Below are positions 8,665-16,737 of a stretch of 35,645 nt of DNA, piece after piece. Origin of the DNA: Gemmatimonadota bacterium (GTDB taxonomy: Bacteria; Gemmatimonadota; Gemmatimonadetes; Longimicrobiales; Gaopeijiaceae); assembly GCA_028874905.1 (NCBI GenBank), contig JAPPGZ010000035.1:1-35645 (forward strand), in the 5' to 3' direction. The notes under the pieces were generated by a model that saw only the letters and a program-made list of their open reading frames with translations, was not told where the DNA came from and ran no database searches. How positions within the stretch are numbered: position 1 is the first letter of the stretch; each line of letters opens with the position of its first letter. The position numbers and the translations under genes are program-made.

Positions 8665-10137
8665 GTGAGGTATTCGAAGCACTTCGTGCTGATCGCGGCC
8701 ATGTTGGCCGGGACAATCTGGGTCTCGGGCTGTGGGGACGGGGCGGTCGGACCTTCCCCGACCCCCGACCCCCCGCGACCGACCACGCTGACGGTCACGC
8801 CCGCGACCGCGCAGCTCACAGCCCTGGGCACCACCGTGCAACTCACCGCGCAGGTCCGCGACCAGCACGGACAGGCGATGGTCGGGGCCACCGTGACCTG
8901 GGCCAGCGGCGACGCAGCCGTGGCAACCGTGAGCTCGTCCGGGCTGGTTACGGCTGTGGACAACGGGAAGGCCTCGATCACTGGCACGGCAGGCTCCGCC
9001 GCCGGGACGGCGACGGTGACGGTGGCCGACTTCACCGCGCTTCTACGAGCATTCGCGGACCGCCACGGGATTGGAGCCGCGGCGCTGGGGGTCATGAGAA
9101 ACGGTGAGATCGTCAACGAGAGCGCGGTCGGTTTCATGGATGCCGAGCGTCAAGTCCCCATTCGGCAGGACGTAGTGATGAGGCTTGCAAGCGTTTCCAA
9201 GCCCATTACCGCCGCTGCAATCCGCACGCTTGTAGACGCCGGCAGGTTTGCACTGGATGACCGGGTTTTCGAGTTGGGGCAAAGCGAAGACGGGCTGCTG
9301 GAGCTCGATCCATTCCCGGAACTGGGCGATCCCCGGCTCGCGGAGGTAACCGTGCTGCATCTGCTTCGGCACCGGGGTGGCTGGGACCGTGAGACCGCGG
9401 GGGATCTCACCTATCGGGAAATCGAGATCGCGCAGGCGATGTCCATCTCAAGCCCGCCCGGCCGAGAGAACACGGTGCGCTACATTCTCGGCCAGCCGCT
9501 GCAGTTCGCACCCGGATCCCAACGCGCCTACTCCAATATCGGCTACCTCGTGCTTGGCCTCATCGTCGAAGCGACATCCGGCCAGGACTACATGACCTAT
9601 GTCCGTGAGAACATCTTCACACCCCTTGGTGTTCCGGTCGAGGATGTCATTCGGGGGCGCACCTTCCCCGAGGCCCGCAGCGACCGGGAACCGTGGTATG
9701 ACGCCGAGGGGCTTGCCCGGAACGTGTACGATCCGTCCGGGCCTCGTGTACGATGGCCGGATGGAGGATGGGACCACGAGGCCAGGATCGCTCAAGGGGG
9801 CCTGGTCGCGTCCACGCGCGCGATACTGGCCTTTCTCGATGTCTACCAGGTCGCCGGAGACGATATCGGTCGCCGCCGCAGGGGGGGAGAGAGCGACCAG
9901 TGGTGGTGGTATCATACCGGCAGCCTCTCGGGAACGAACACGCTCGCCCTTCAGCGCGGGAACGGAATCAACTACGCGGTTCTCTTCAACCGTCGCGCGT
10001 CGCGAGGGCAACGCAGCTACGTCGAGTTGTTCAGAGAAGCCATGGAGGAGCAACTCGCCAACCTGGCGGGCATGGCAATGGCGGATGCTGCAGCAGGGTG
10101 GGGCCCGCGGCGATGGACGGGCCGCGACCCTAGTTGA
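8665..10137 (+). CDS. Lipoprotein serine hydrolase, class C beta-lactamase fold, with N-terminal Big_2 domain
   Basis: The GTG at 8665 is chosen because GGAGG lies 8 bases upstream and a lipoprotein signal follows with lipobox V-S-G-C. A Pro/Thr linker leads to one bacterial Ig-like (Big_2) domain at about residues 35-115. The rest is a penicillin-binding/beta-lactamase class C domain with all three motifs: S176-V-S-K179 (nucleophile and general base), Y289-S-N291 and H417-T-G419 (the KTG-box equivalent). Such proteins act as esterases, DD-peptidases or peptidases on D-amino-acid substrates, and true beta-lactamase activity is not implied. An H-R-G-G-W segment near residue 235 is typical of the family. 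Its 3' end overlaps the convergent amidohydrolase by 8 bases. The two flanking amidohydrolases suggest a shared catabolic theme. Confidence 0.88.
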   Translation: MRYSKHFVLIAAMLAGTIWVSGCGDGAVGPSPTPDPPRPTTLTVTPATAQLTALGTTVQLTAQVRDQHGQAMVGATVTWASGDAAVATVSSSGLVTAVDNGKASITGTAGSAAGTATVTVADFTALLRAFADRHGIGAAALGVMRNGEIVNESAVGFMDAERQVPIRQDVVMRLASVSKPITAAAIRTLVDAGRFALDDRVFELGQSEDGLLELDPFPELGDPRLAEVTVLHLLRHRGGWDRETAGDLTYREIEIAQAMSISSPPGRENTVRYILGQPLQFAPGSQRAYSNIGYLVLGLIVEATSGQDYMTYVRENIFTPLGVPVEDVIRGRTFPEARSDREPWYDAEGLARNVYDPSGPRVRWPDGGWDHEARIAQGGLVASTRAILAFLDVYQVAGDDIGRRRRGGESDQWWWYHTGSLSGTNTLALQRGNGINYAVLFNRRASRGQRSYVELFREAMEEQLANLAGMAMADAAAGWGPRRWTGRDPS

Positions 10138-11590
10138 TTCCCACCCGCCCGTTCACATCGTTGAGCATGGCGGGCGAATCATAGCCGATGCCGTCCTTGA
10201 AGACGATGGTCACTTCCCGGACCACAGCGGGGTCGGCGGTCAGGTCGCCCCGCATCACCACGAGATCCGCGATCTTGCCCGCCTCCACCGTGCCCAGGTC
10301 CTCGAACACGCCCAGCACACGCGCGCCGTTCGCGCTCAGCACCTGCACCGCTTCCTCCGGCGAGAACCCCGCCTCGATGAAGAGCTCGTAGTTGCGCTGG
10401 TCGCCGTAGCCCGCCAGCGCGCCTCCGTTGCCGGTCGGGTCCACGCCTGAGGCCAGAACGCCCCCGGCGTCGTGAAACGCCTTCTCGTAGGCCATCGCGT
10501 TGAGGAACCCGGCCTCCGGACGCCCGATCTCGTCGATCTGCGCCTTTGCAGCCAGGTAGTCTTCCCGCACCGACGGAGCCATCGCGGCCAGCGTCCGCGC
10601 GTCACGCGTCGGCCGCCCCTGTACGAACAGCTCGTAGACGGCCATCGTCGACGTCATCGCCACGCCGTTCTCGATCATCGCATCGAACGTCGCCGCCACC
10701 TCGGGCCCTTCCACGTCCACCGCTTCGGCGTGGTCCCACAGATCCGCCGGACACTCGTCCTTCACCTTGTCCGGCACGTAGTCGCTGTTGGTTCGCAGTC
10801 CGTGCTCGATGTTGTCGATCCCCAGCTCGACCGCCTCGATGAAGCTGATCGAACACAGGTGCCCCGTCACCTTGAGTCCCATCTTGTGCGCCTCGTCGAT
10901 CGCCGCGGCCAGATCCTCGCCGCTGATCGTGGTGTAGGCCTTCAGCCACGTCGCGCCCTCGGCCGCCCAGTAGCGCACGAAGCGTCGCGCCTGCTCGGGG
11001 CTCCTGAACCGGGTCATGATGTTCAGGCTCTCGTTCCCGGTCATGTACGGCGCGGTGATGTGAATCCGCGGCCCCGGCTGCAGCCCGCGCTCGATCTCGT
11101 CCTTCAGGTTGAGCTCGGCATACGTCGCCAGACTCCCCGTCGTCCGGATCGTTGTGACCCCCGAACCCAGGTAGAGCCGCTGGCCGGTGTAGCTCATCGG
11201 ATGCATCCGGCCGCCCGCAGCCATGTAGAAGAGGTGGTTATGGAGGCCGACCATCCCGGGCATGACCGTGTGGCCGTCCAGATCCATCACCTGGGCGCCG
11301 TCGGGGATCGCCACGTCGCCTGCGGCGCCGACGGCGGTAATGCGCGTGCCCTCGATCACGATGGTCTGGTCGCGCGCGGCGGGTGCCCCGGTACCGTCGA
11401 GCAGGGTGACCCCCTGCAAGGCCACGGCGTCCACGTCGACGGCGACGTATGCGGCTGCCTCGGAGCCCGGGGCGGGGCGCTGAGCCTCGGCGGGCTGGAC
11501 CGCGGCGGCGAGCAGGGCGAGCCCCGTGGCCACGAGGATGGCAGGCCCGCTGGCGCCCCGGCCGGCAGGTGTGTGCGTGTGAGCTGTCAT
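10130..11590 (-). CDS. Secreted amidohydrolase (imidazolonepropionase/prolidase-like), paralogue B
   Basis: A 486-residue protein starting at the ATG at 11590, with a signal peptide of about 36 residues ending A-E-A-Q. It is closely similar along its whole length to the product of 6916-8349, by eye roughly two thirds or more identical. The metal-site residues are shared: G-L-H-N-H-L-F-Y after strand 1, W-L-K-A-Y, T-G-H-L-C-S, N-I-E-H-G-L and G-V-D-P-T-G-N-G. Differences cluster in the signal peptide, in the loop after H-L-F-Y and in the segment just after the T-A-P-Y motif, which may tune substrate choice. The copies probably arose by duplication, with the serine hydrolase inserted or retained between them on the other strand. 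Catalysis on an amide, lactam or dipeptide is likely; the substrate is not known. Confidence 0.88.
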   Translation of the reverse strand: MTAHTHTPAGRGASGPAILVATGLALLAAAVQPAEAQRPAPGSEAAAYVAVDVDAVALQGVTLLDGTGAPAARDQTIVIEGTRITAVGAAGDVAIPDGAQVMDLDGHTVMPGMVGLHNHLFYMAAGGRMHPMSYTGQRLYLGSGVTTIRTTGSLATYAELNLKDEIERGLQPGPRIHITAPYMTGNESLNIMTRFRSPEQARRFVRYWAAEGATWLKAYTTISGEDLAAAIDEAHKMGLKVTGHLCSISFIEAVELGIDNIEHGLRTNSDYVPDKVKDECPADLWDHAEAVDVEGPEVAATFDAMIENGVAMTSTMAVYELFVQGRPTRDARTLAAMAPSVREDYLAAKAQIDEIGRPEAGFLNAMAYEKAFHDAGGVLASGVDPTGNGGALAGYGDQRNYELFIEAGFSPEEAVQVLSANGARVLGVFEDLGTVEAGKIADLVVMRGDLTADPAVVREVTIVFKDGIGYDSPAMLNDVNGRVGIN

Positions 11591-11637
11591 CGGGTGTTCT
11601 TCCTTCCGGTGGGTCGGCGTTGTCGCGGCGAACTCGC

Positions 11638-11675
11638 TCCGGTTCCCGCCTGCGCGTTCCGGTTTCCGCCTGCGC
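11638..11675. repeat. Tandem 18-bp direct repeat, 20-bp period, in divergent promoter region
   Basis: TCCGGTTCCCGCCTGCGC (11638-11655) and TCCGGTTTCCGCCTGCGC (11658-11675) match at 17 of 18 positions, separated by GT. They sit 48-85 bases upstream of the minus-strand amidohydrolase B start and about 105 bases upstream of the plus-strand YVTN gene. Location and helical-turn spacing suggest a two-site operator, but no regulator gene is adjacent. Confidence 0.45.
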
Positions 11676-11778
11676 TCAAGGCATTGTGGTTCGGGTGCGG
11701 GGTCCGCGCCAGTGGGGCGTGACTCCGGGCGGGCGGGACGGTATCATGCCCGGCACCCGAGACGGAGGGCGGAAGACG

Positions 11779-13038
11779 GTGAGTACGCGAGATCTGCAAC
11801 CGCGGCGACCACGGACGGCGGGACGACTGGCCACGACGGCGGCACTGGCCGTCGTGGTGTCGGGATGCGCCGCGAGCGACCCGGGTCCCTACGGCATCGG
11901 CGCGACGATCGAGGTCGGTGCCGCCCCGCACGGCATCCGCTTCAGCGCGGACGGCGACACCGCATACGTTGCGCTCAGCGGCGAGGGCCAGGTAGCGGTC
12001 GTCGACCTCACTGGCCCGGCGGTGGTCGCCCGGTGGGACGCCGGCGCGACCCCCCTCGACCTCATCCGCGCCGGAGACGGCTGGCTCGTCACGCAGTTCA
12101 CGGACTCCACGCTAATCGCGCTCGGCGCGGACGGCCGGATCGTCCCCGGCGCGGTCTGGAACGTCGGCGCGGGGCCGTCGCTCTTCACCCCCGGCACGGT
12201 GCGCGGCCAGACATGGGTCACGAGCGAGTTCGCCGATCGCCTCTCGGTCGTGGACACGGGCACCGGAGTCCCCGTCACATCCCACGAGACCGGCGACCGA
12301 CCCTATCCCGCGGACGTGATGTGGGACGGTTCCCACGCGTTCGTGCCCAACATGGACGCAGGCACCGTCTCCGTGATCGACCTGCTCAACGCGGAAACCG
12401 ATGCCACCGTGGAGGTCTGTCCGGGTCCGCCGGGAGGGGCGCTGACCCCCGATCAGGTCACCTACATCGTAGCCTGCGGCGGCTCCGACGAGCTGGCCTT
12501 CATCAACACGGCGTCGTTCGAGGTCACGGGGCGGGTCTCGGGTCTCGGGCCCCGCCCCTTCTCGGTGGCCGTCCCCGGTGACGGACGTTACGCCATCATC
12601 AACAACGCGGGTGGAAGCACCGTCTCGGTCGTTGACCTGGAGGCGCGAACGGTCGCGCAGACCATCGAAGTCGGCGCGCAGCCCATCGTCGTCCGCGTCC
12701 ACCCCGATGGCGAGCGCGTGTTCGTGGCGAACGAGGTGGCCGGCACGCTGGTCGAGCTGGTGCCGGACGAGTCACCGGCGAGCGCGGGCCCGGCCGAGGC
12801 TTCGCCGACCGGGGCCGCCGCGGCCGCGCTCAACGAAGTCGTCGTCGTGGGCGTCATCCACAGCGGCCACAACACGAGCGACCTGTTCAGCCTGGACGTG
12901 TTCCGCGACATGGTCCGCGAGATCGACCCGGACTACTGGCTTACCGAGATCCCGCCCAACCGGTGGGAGCGCGCCTGGTCGGAGTACCAGGCGACCGGTA
13001 CCGTGGAGGAGCCGCGCGTGCGCCGGTTCCCCGAGTAG
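11779..13038 (+). CDS. YVTN beta-propeller lipoprotein, ends at in-frame TAG inside a second domain
   Basis: The GTG at 11779 has GGAGG 10 bases upstream; an ATG at 11746 is the alternative. A lipoprotein signal ends in V-V-S-G-C. Residues of about 35-340 form repeated blades with motifs such as G-A-A-P-H-G-I-R-F, D-T-A-Y-V-A, S-V-V-D and G-E-R-V-F-V-A-N, the YVTN/surface-layer propeller pattern. At about residue 352 a new alpha/beta domain begins (V-V-V-V-G-V-I-H-S-G-H-N-T, then L-T-E-I-P). It recalls the N-terminus of the TraB/ChaN/erythromycin-esterase-like group; that assignment is tentative. The frame stops at TAG (13036-13038) in the middle of this domain, and the same frame continues as the next feature. 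Either the gene is broken by one base change or the stop is read through or re-initiated. Confidence 0.75.
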   Translation: MSTRDLQPRRPRTAGRLATTAALAVVVSGCAASDPGPYGIGATIEVGAAPHGIRFSADGDTAYVALSGEGQVAVVDLTGPAVVARWDAGATPLDLIRAGDGWLVTQFTDSTLIALGADGRIVPGAVWNVGAGPSLFTPGTVRGQTWVTSEFADRLSVVDTGTGVPVTSHETGDRPYPADVMWDGSHAFVPNMDAGTVSVIDLLNAETDATVEVCPGPPGGALTPDQVTYIVACGGSDELAFINTASFEVTGRVSGLGPRPFSVAVPGDGRYAIINNAGGSTVSVVDLEARTVAQTIEVGAQPIVVRVHPDGERVFVANEVAGTLVELVPDESPASAGPAEASPTGAAAAALNEVVVVGVIHSGHNTSDLFSLDVFRDMVREIDPDYWLTEIPPNRWERAWSEYQATGTVEEPRVRRFPE

Positions 13039-13530
13039 ATGGAAGGCCTCTTCCCGCTGTCGCGCGAACTGGACTTCGTGGTCATCCCGACGGCGGGCTG
13101 GACGGAACCGATGTCGGACTTTCGGGCTGCGTATCTGGATGCCTACGCAAATGACCCGGAGCGGGCGGAGCAATGGGCGCGGTACCGGGCGGCCGCTTCC
13201 GAGTCGGCCGAAGCGCTCGCCGCGGGTGGCGCCGGCGACGACCCCCGCTGGATCCACACCGACGCCTACGATGAGGCGTACGACATCCGCATGCAGGTGT
13301 ACGCCCGCCTTTTCGACGAAGACCTGGGCCCCGGCGGCTGGGATCCGATCAACGCCTCGCACTGGGCGAACATCGAACGCGCGCTGGACGAGCACGCCGG
13401 CGAAGGCGTGCGCTTTCTGCTGACCTACGGCGCGGGTCACAAGGGTCCGTTCCTGCGCGAACTGCGGAACCGGGACGACATCGTGCTGCTCGAGGTGGGG
13501 CCGTTTCTGGACCGGCTGGGGTTGCCGTGA
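13039..13530 (+). pseudogene. In-frame continuation of the split YVTN/TraB-like gene
   Basis: The ATG at 13039 follows the TAG directly and in the same frame. The 163 residues continue the alpha/beta domain of the upstream product: L-D-F-V-V-I-P-T-A-G-W, a helical middle, then L-L-T-Y-G-A-G-H-K-G near the end, which looks like a closing active-site His motif of the TraB/ChaN-like type. There is no ribosome site of its own apart from the upstream coding sequence. Termination-reinitiation at TAGATG could still produce it. Joining both parts with one sense codon in place of TAG would give a single coherent protein. The stop at 13528-13530 overlaps the GTG of the next gene, so the three form one transcription unit. 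Confidence 0.6.
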
Positions 13531-15986
13531 GCCCCTGCCGCGCGTTCCGGCAGCCAGGCCCCGTCGCGCTCGCCGCGCTGGCCACCGCGACCCTTCTTGC
13601 AGGCGCACCGGGCCCCATATCCTCGCAGGACGCGCCGATTCTCATCCGGGGCGGCACGGTCCACACTGTCACCAACGGCACACTGCAACCGGGTGAGATC
13701 CTGATTCGGGACGGGGTCATCGCCGCGGTAGGGACGTCCGTCGTTGCGCCGCCCGACGCGCTCGTCTACGAGGCGGAAGTGGTGATCCCGGGTATGATCG
13801 ACGCACATGTGCATTTCGCTTTGGACCCGATGAGCTGGTCGCGGCCCGATGAGCCCGTCACCGCCGAGTGGAAGGCGGTCGAGCACCTCGACCTCGACGA
13901 CCCCACGATCCAGGTCGCGCTTTCCGGCGGGGTGACCTCGGTGATCACGCGCTCTGGCAGCGGCGTCATCTCCAGCGGGCAGTCGGTGGCGCTCAAGATG
14001 AAGCGCGAGCCCGGCCCGGACATGATCCTGAAGCCGTACGTCGACCTCAAGATGGCGGTGCGGCCGCTCGTCAAACTGCGGCCCGGCGAGACGCCGCAAA
14101 CGGTCATGGGGTGGTACGCCAGCGCGGACGACCATTTCCGGCGGGCGAAGCAATACCTGGATCGGCAGGAGGCCCACGCGTCCGGCCTGGGCCCGGCGCC
14201 CGAGCCCGACGAGCGGCTGGAGGCCCTCGCGGCAGTGATACGGGGCGACGTCATGGTGCACGCGCACTCGCACTACCCCAGCGAGGTCATGATGGTGATG
14301 CGGCTGGCGCGGAAGTACGGCTTCATCGACCGGCTGGCGCTTGCCCACGCGGAAGAGGTGTTCCCGATGGTCGAGCTGCTCGTGGGCACGAAGATCATCC
14401 CGGTGATCGGCCCGATGATGATCGTGCAGTACTTCAACGATCCCGAGCCCATCAACCTGCTCGAGGTGCTGCTCGACGCGGGCGTCAACGCCAGCATCCA
14501 GACCGACATGTCGCGGCAGCACTTCAAGGACTTCCGCGAATACGGGGCCTTTCTGGCGCGTCACGGGCTGACTGACCAGCAGGCGCTGGAGGTGATGACC
14601 ATCAACGGTGCGCGTGCGATGGGGCTGCAGCACCGCGTGGGCAGCATCGAGGCGGGCAAGGATGCTGACCTGGTGCTGCTCGACGGCCACTTCCTGGACC
14701 TGACGGCCGACCGGATCGAACGGGTGATCGTGGATGGCCGAATCGAGTATGAGCGCGCCCGTTTGCCCCAGCCGGACGAGCCCCGCGCCGTGGGGCCGTT
14801 CGGGCCGGTGACGGGGGCGATCGGGCCTGACGACGAGAGCTTCGCGATCACCGGTGCCCACGTCTTCACCATCAGCCACGGAGCGATCGAGAACGCGACC
14901 CTGGTGGTCCAGGACGGCCGGTTCACCGTGGTCGAGGCCGGGGCCGATCCGCCTGCCGACGTGCCCGTCATGGATGTCGGCGGCCGCGTCGTCATGCCCG
15001 GCACGATCATCGCGCGCGCCTTCCCCAACGACTGGATCGGTGACCTGAAGTGGCAGGTGCAGAACGACGAGCTGACCGGGCCGGTCGTGCCCGAAATGAA
15101 CGCGCTTTACGCGGTCGATCCATGGTTCCCGTCGTACCGGGTCAACACGAACATCGGCGTGACCGCGATCCACGTGACGCCGGGCACCGCCAACCTGATC
15201 GGCGGCAGCGGAGTCGTGATCAAGACGCCCGGGATGGATTTCGAGAAGATGGTGCGGCGGGAGCCGGCGAGCATGGCGTTCTCGATGACGTTCGAGGCGC
15301 ACAACCGCTGGGACCTGACGGAGCCCACGGTGATCATGCTGACCCTGGACTCGGCGCGCGCCTATGTCAGCGCCCGGGGCCCCGACGCCAGCCCCACCGA
15401 TCCCGGGTACAACCCCCGCATGGAGGCGCTCCTGCCGGTGCTGCGGCGTGAAGTGCCGGCGGTCGTCCACGCCGACCGGGAACCGGAGATCAGGTCGGCG
15501 ATCTCACTGGCGAGCCTGTACGACCTGCGGCTCGTCGTCACCGGAGGGGTCGAGGCGCACAGGTTCGCGGACGAACTTGGGTCGCTCGGCGCGGGCGTCA
15601 TTCTCGGCAACTCCGGAAGCTACGCCTCGGACATCCGTGGCGGCGGCGAGGGCTGGAGCGTCGAGGCTCCCGCGATCCTGACCCGCGCGGGCGTGAAGGT
15701 GGCGTTCTATGGCCCGGGTGCATCGCGCCGCGCCTCGCCGATCGGTCGGCTGGGCGGGGAACCGATCCTCAACTCGGCGTGGGCCTTCCGAAACGGGGTG
15801 CCCGAGGTCGAAGCGCTGAAGATGGCCACGCTGAACGCCGCGGAGATGTTCGACATGGACGACCGCATCGGCAGCATCGAGGTGGGCAAGGGCGCCGACT
15901 TCGTGGTCCTCGAGGGACATCCGTTCGACTACCGGGTGTTGCCGGCCTGGGTGTTCGTGGACGGGAAGCTGGAGTTGGCGCGGTAG
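13527..15986 (+). CDS. Secreted tandem amidohydrolase: one active-looking and one degenerate domain
   Basis: The GTG at 13527 overlaps the previous stop (GTGA), implying translational coupling. A signal peptide occupies about residues 1-32. Domain 1 (about 35-420) is a metal-dependent amidohydrolase with H94-V-H96 in D-A-H-V-H, later histidines in V-H-A-H-S-H-Y and L-A-H-A-E-E, and an Asp in I-Q-T-D. It closes with G-S-I-E-A-G-K-D-A-D-L-V-L-L. Domain 2 (about 440-819) has the same beta-sandwich edges, including a second G-S-I-E-V-G-K-G-A-D-F-V-V-L. Where H-x-H is expected after V-M-P-G, it has T-I-I-A-R-A, so the metal site looks lost. The second half may be structural or regulatory. At 819 residues it is about twice the usual length. 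The substrate is unknown. Confidence 0.85.
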   Translation: MSPCRAFRQPGPVALAALATATLLAGAPGPISSQDAPILIRGGTVHTVTNGTLQPGEILIRDGVIAAVGTSVVAPPDALVYEAEVVIPGMIDAHVHFALDPMSWSRPDEPVTAEWKAVEHLDLDDPTIQVALSGGVTSVITRSGSGVISSGQSVALKMKREPGPDMILKPYVDLKMAVRPLVKLRPGETPQTVMGWYASADDHFRRAKQYLDRQEAHASGLGPAPEPDERLEALAAVIRGDVMVHAHSHYPSEVMMVMRLARKYGFIDRLALAHAEEVFPMVELLVGTKIIPVIGPMMIVQYFNDPEPINLLEVLLDAGVNASIQTDMSRQHFKDFREYGAFLARHGLTDQQALEVMTINGARAMGLQHRVGSIEAGKDADLVLLDGHFLDLTADRIERVIVDGRIEYERARLPQPDEPRAVGPFGPVTGAIGPDDESFAITGAHVFTISHGAIENATLVVQDGRFTVVEAGADPPADVPVMDVGGRVVMPGTIIARAFPNDWIGDLKWQVQNDELTGPVVPEMNALYAVDPWFPSYRVNTNIGVTAIHVTPGTANLIGGSGVVIKTPGMDFEKMVRREPASMAFSMTFEAHNRWDLTEPTVIMLTLDSARAYVSARGPDASPTDPGYNPRMEALLPVLRREVPAVVHADREPEIRSAISLASLYDLRLVVTGGVEAHRFADELGSLGAGVILGNSGSYASDIRGGGEGWSVEAPAILTRAGVKVAFYGPGASRRASPIGRLGGEPILNSAWAFRNGVPEVEALKMATLNAAEMFDMDDRIGSIEVGKGADFVVLEGHPFDYRVLPAWVFVDGKLELAR

Positions 15987-16012
15987 GCTGGGAGCGGCGT
16001 GGTAGTTCAGGG

Positions 16013-16068
16013 TTGACGCGGCGAGCTTCTTGCACCACTATATTGCACCATGCACCATTCTATTGCAC
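16013..16068 (+). promoter_or_regulatory. VapBC promoter region with tandem 17-bp operator-like repeat
   Basis: GCACCACTATATTGCAC (16032-16048) and GCACCATTCTATTGCAC (16052-16068) match at 15 of 17 positions with a 20-base period. They end 11 bases before the antitoxin ATG. A TTGACG at 16013-16018 and a TATATT at 16039-16044 inside the first repeat could be -35 and -10 elements, although the 20-base spacer is long. The local AT content is well above the surroundings. RHH antitoxins usually bind such sites to repress their own operon. Confidence 0.5.
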
Positions 16069-16078
16069 AGGAATCGCC

Positions 16079-16351
16079 ATGTCACGCATACACTTCGTCG
16101 TGAAGGAGACCGCCAAGGCGCGGTATCAGGCCCAGGCCGAGCGCGAAGGCAAGTCGCTCGGACGGTGGATGCGGGAGGCGGCGGAGGAGAAGCTGGCGTC
16201 GGCGCGTCCCCGCCTGTTCACGGTCGAGGAATTGGAGCGGTTTACCGCCGAGTGCGATGCACGGCATCCGCCCGGAGCACGGGAGCCGGACTGGACGGAG
16301 GTCAAACGGATGCTCGTGGAGACGCGATATCCGGACCTGGAGGTCGATTGA
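16079..16351 (+). CDS. RHH-type antitoxin of a VapBC-like module
   Basis: A 90-residue protein from the ATG at 16079, with AGGA 6 bases upstream. The N-terminus (I-H-F-V-V-K-E, then two helices ending R-E-A-A-E-E-K-L) fits a ribbon-helix-helix DNA-binding fold. The acidic, Pro-containing C-terminal half would wrap the toxin. Its stop (TGA 16349-16351) overlaps the TTG start of the PIN gene by a TTGA junction, the usual order and coupling for antitoxin-toxin pairs. The tandem repeat just upstream is a natural operator candidate. The family assignment rests on fold pattern and context, not on a strong signature. Confidence 0.78.
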   Translation: MSRIHFVVKETAKARYQAQAEREGKSLGRWMREAAEEKLASARPRLFTVEELERFTAECDARHPPGAREPDWTEVKRMLVETRYPDLEVD

Positions 16352-16737
16352 TCTTCGTCGACACGAACGTCTTCATGTACCACGTGGGGGCGGAGCATCC
16401 TCTGCAGGACCAGGCGCGTGGCTTCTTCCGCGATGCGCGACTCCGAAACCTCCGGCTCGTTACTTCGGTCGAAGTTCTCCAGGAGATCCTGCACCGATAC
16501 GTCAAGCTGGGCAGAAGGGGCACGGCCCCGGCGGCCTTCGCGCTCGTCGACGGCAGCGTGTCGGAGGTCTGGTCTGTCGAGCGGGTCGACATCGAGTTGG
16601 CCCGCGGTCTCGCCGATCGCTATCCCGGCCTCGAAGCCCGCGATCTCGTTCACCTGGCCTGTTGTATCCGCCACGAGCCGCACGACCTGATGACCTTCGA
16701 CCGCGGTCTGGCTGCGGCCTGGGAGGCCCGGCGCTAA
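16348..16737 (+). CDS. PIN-domain toxin (VapC-like ribonuclease)
   Basis: A 129-residue protein from TTG (16348), coupled to the antitoxin stop. Acidic PIN residues are in place: D5 in F-V-D-T-N, E42 in V-E-V-L-Q-E, D99 in E-A-R-D-L-V-H, and D118 in T-F-D-R-G. These bind Mg2+ or Mn2+ in RNases that cut tRNA or rRNA when free of antitoxin. The length is typical. No earlier start in this frame gives a better N-terminus, since the first strand L-I-F-V-D begins at the TTG. Its stop TAA overlaps the stop of the convergent multicopper oxidase gene by 4 bases. Confidence 0.88.
   Translation: MIFVDTNVFMYHVGAEHPLQDQARGFFRDARLRNLRLVTSVEVLQEILHRYVKLGRRGTAPAAFALVDGSVSEVWSVERVDIELARGLADRYPGLEARDLVHLACCIRHEPHDLMTFDRGLAAAWEARR

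Noticed and set aside
13437..15470. A 677-codon minus-strand open frame
   Set aside because: It is antisense to the tandem amidohydrolase, with low-complexity His/Arg/Asp composition and no recognisable motif.
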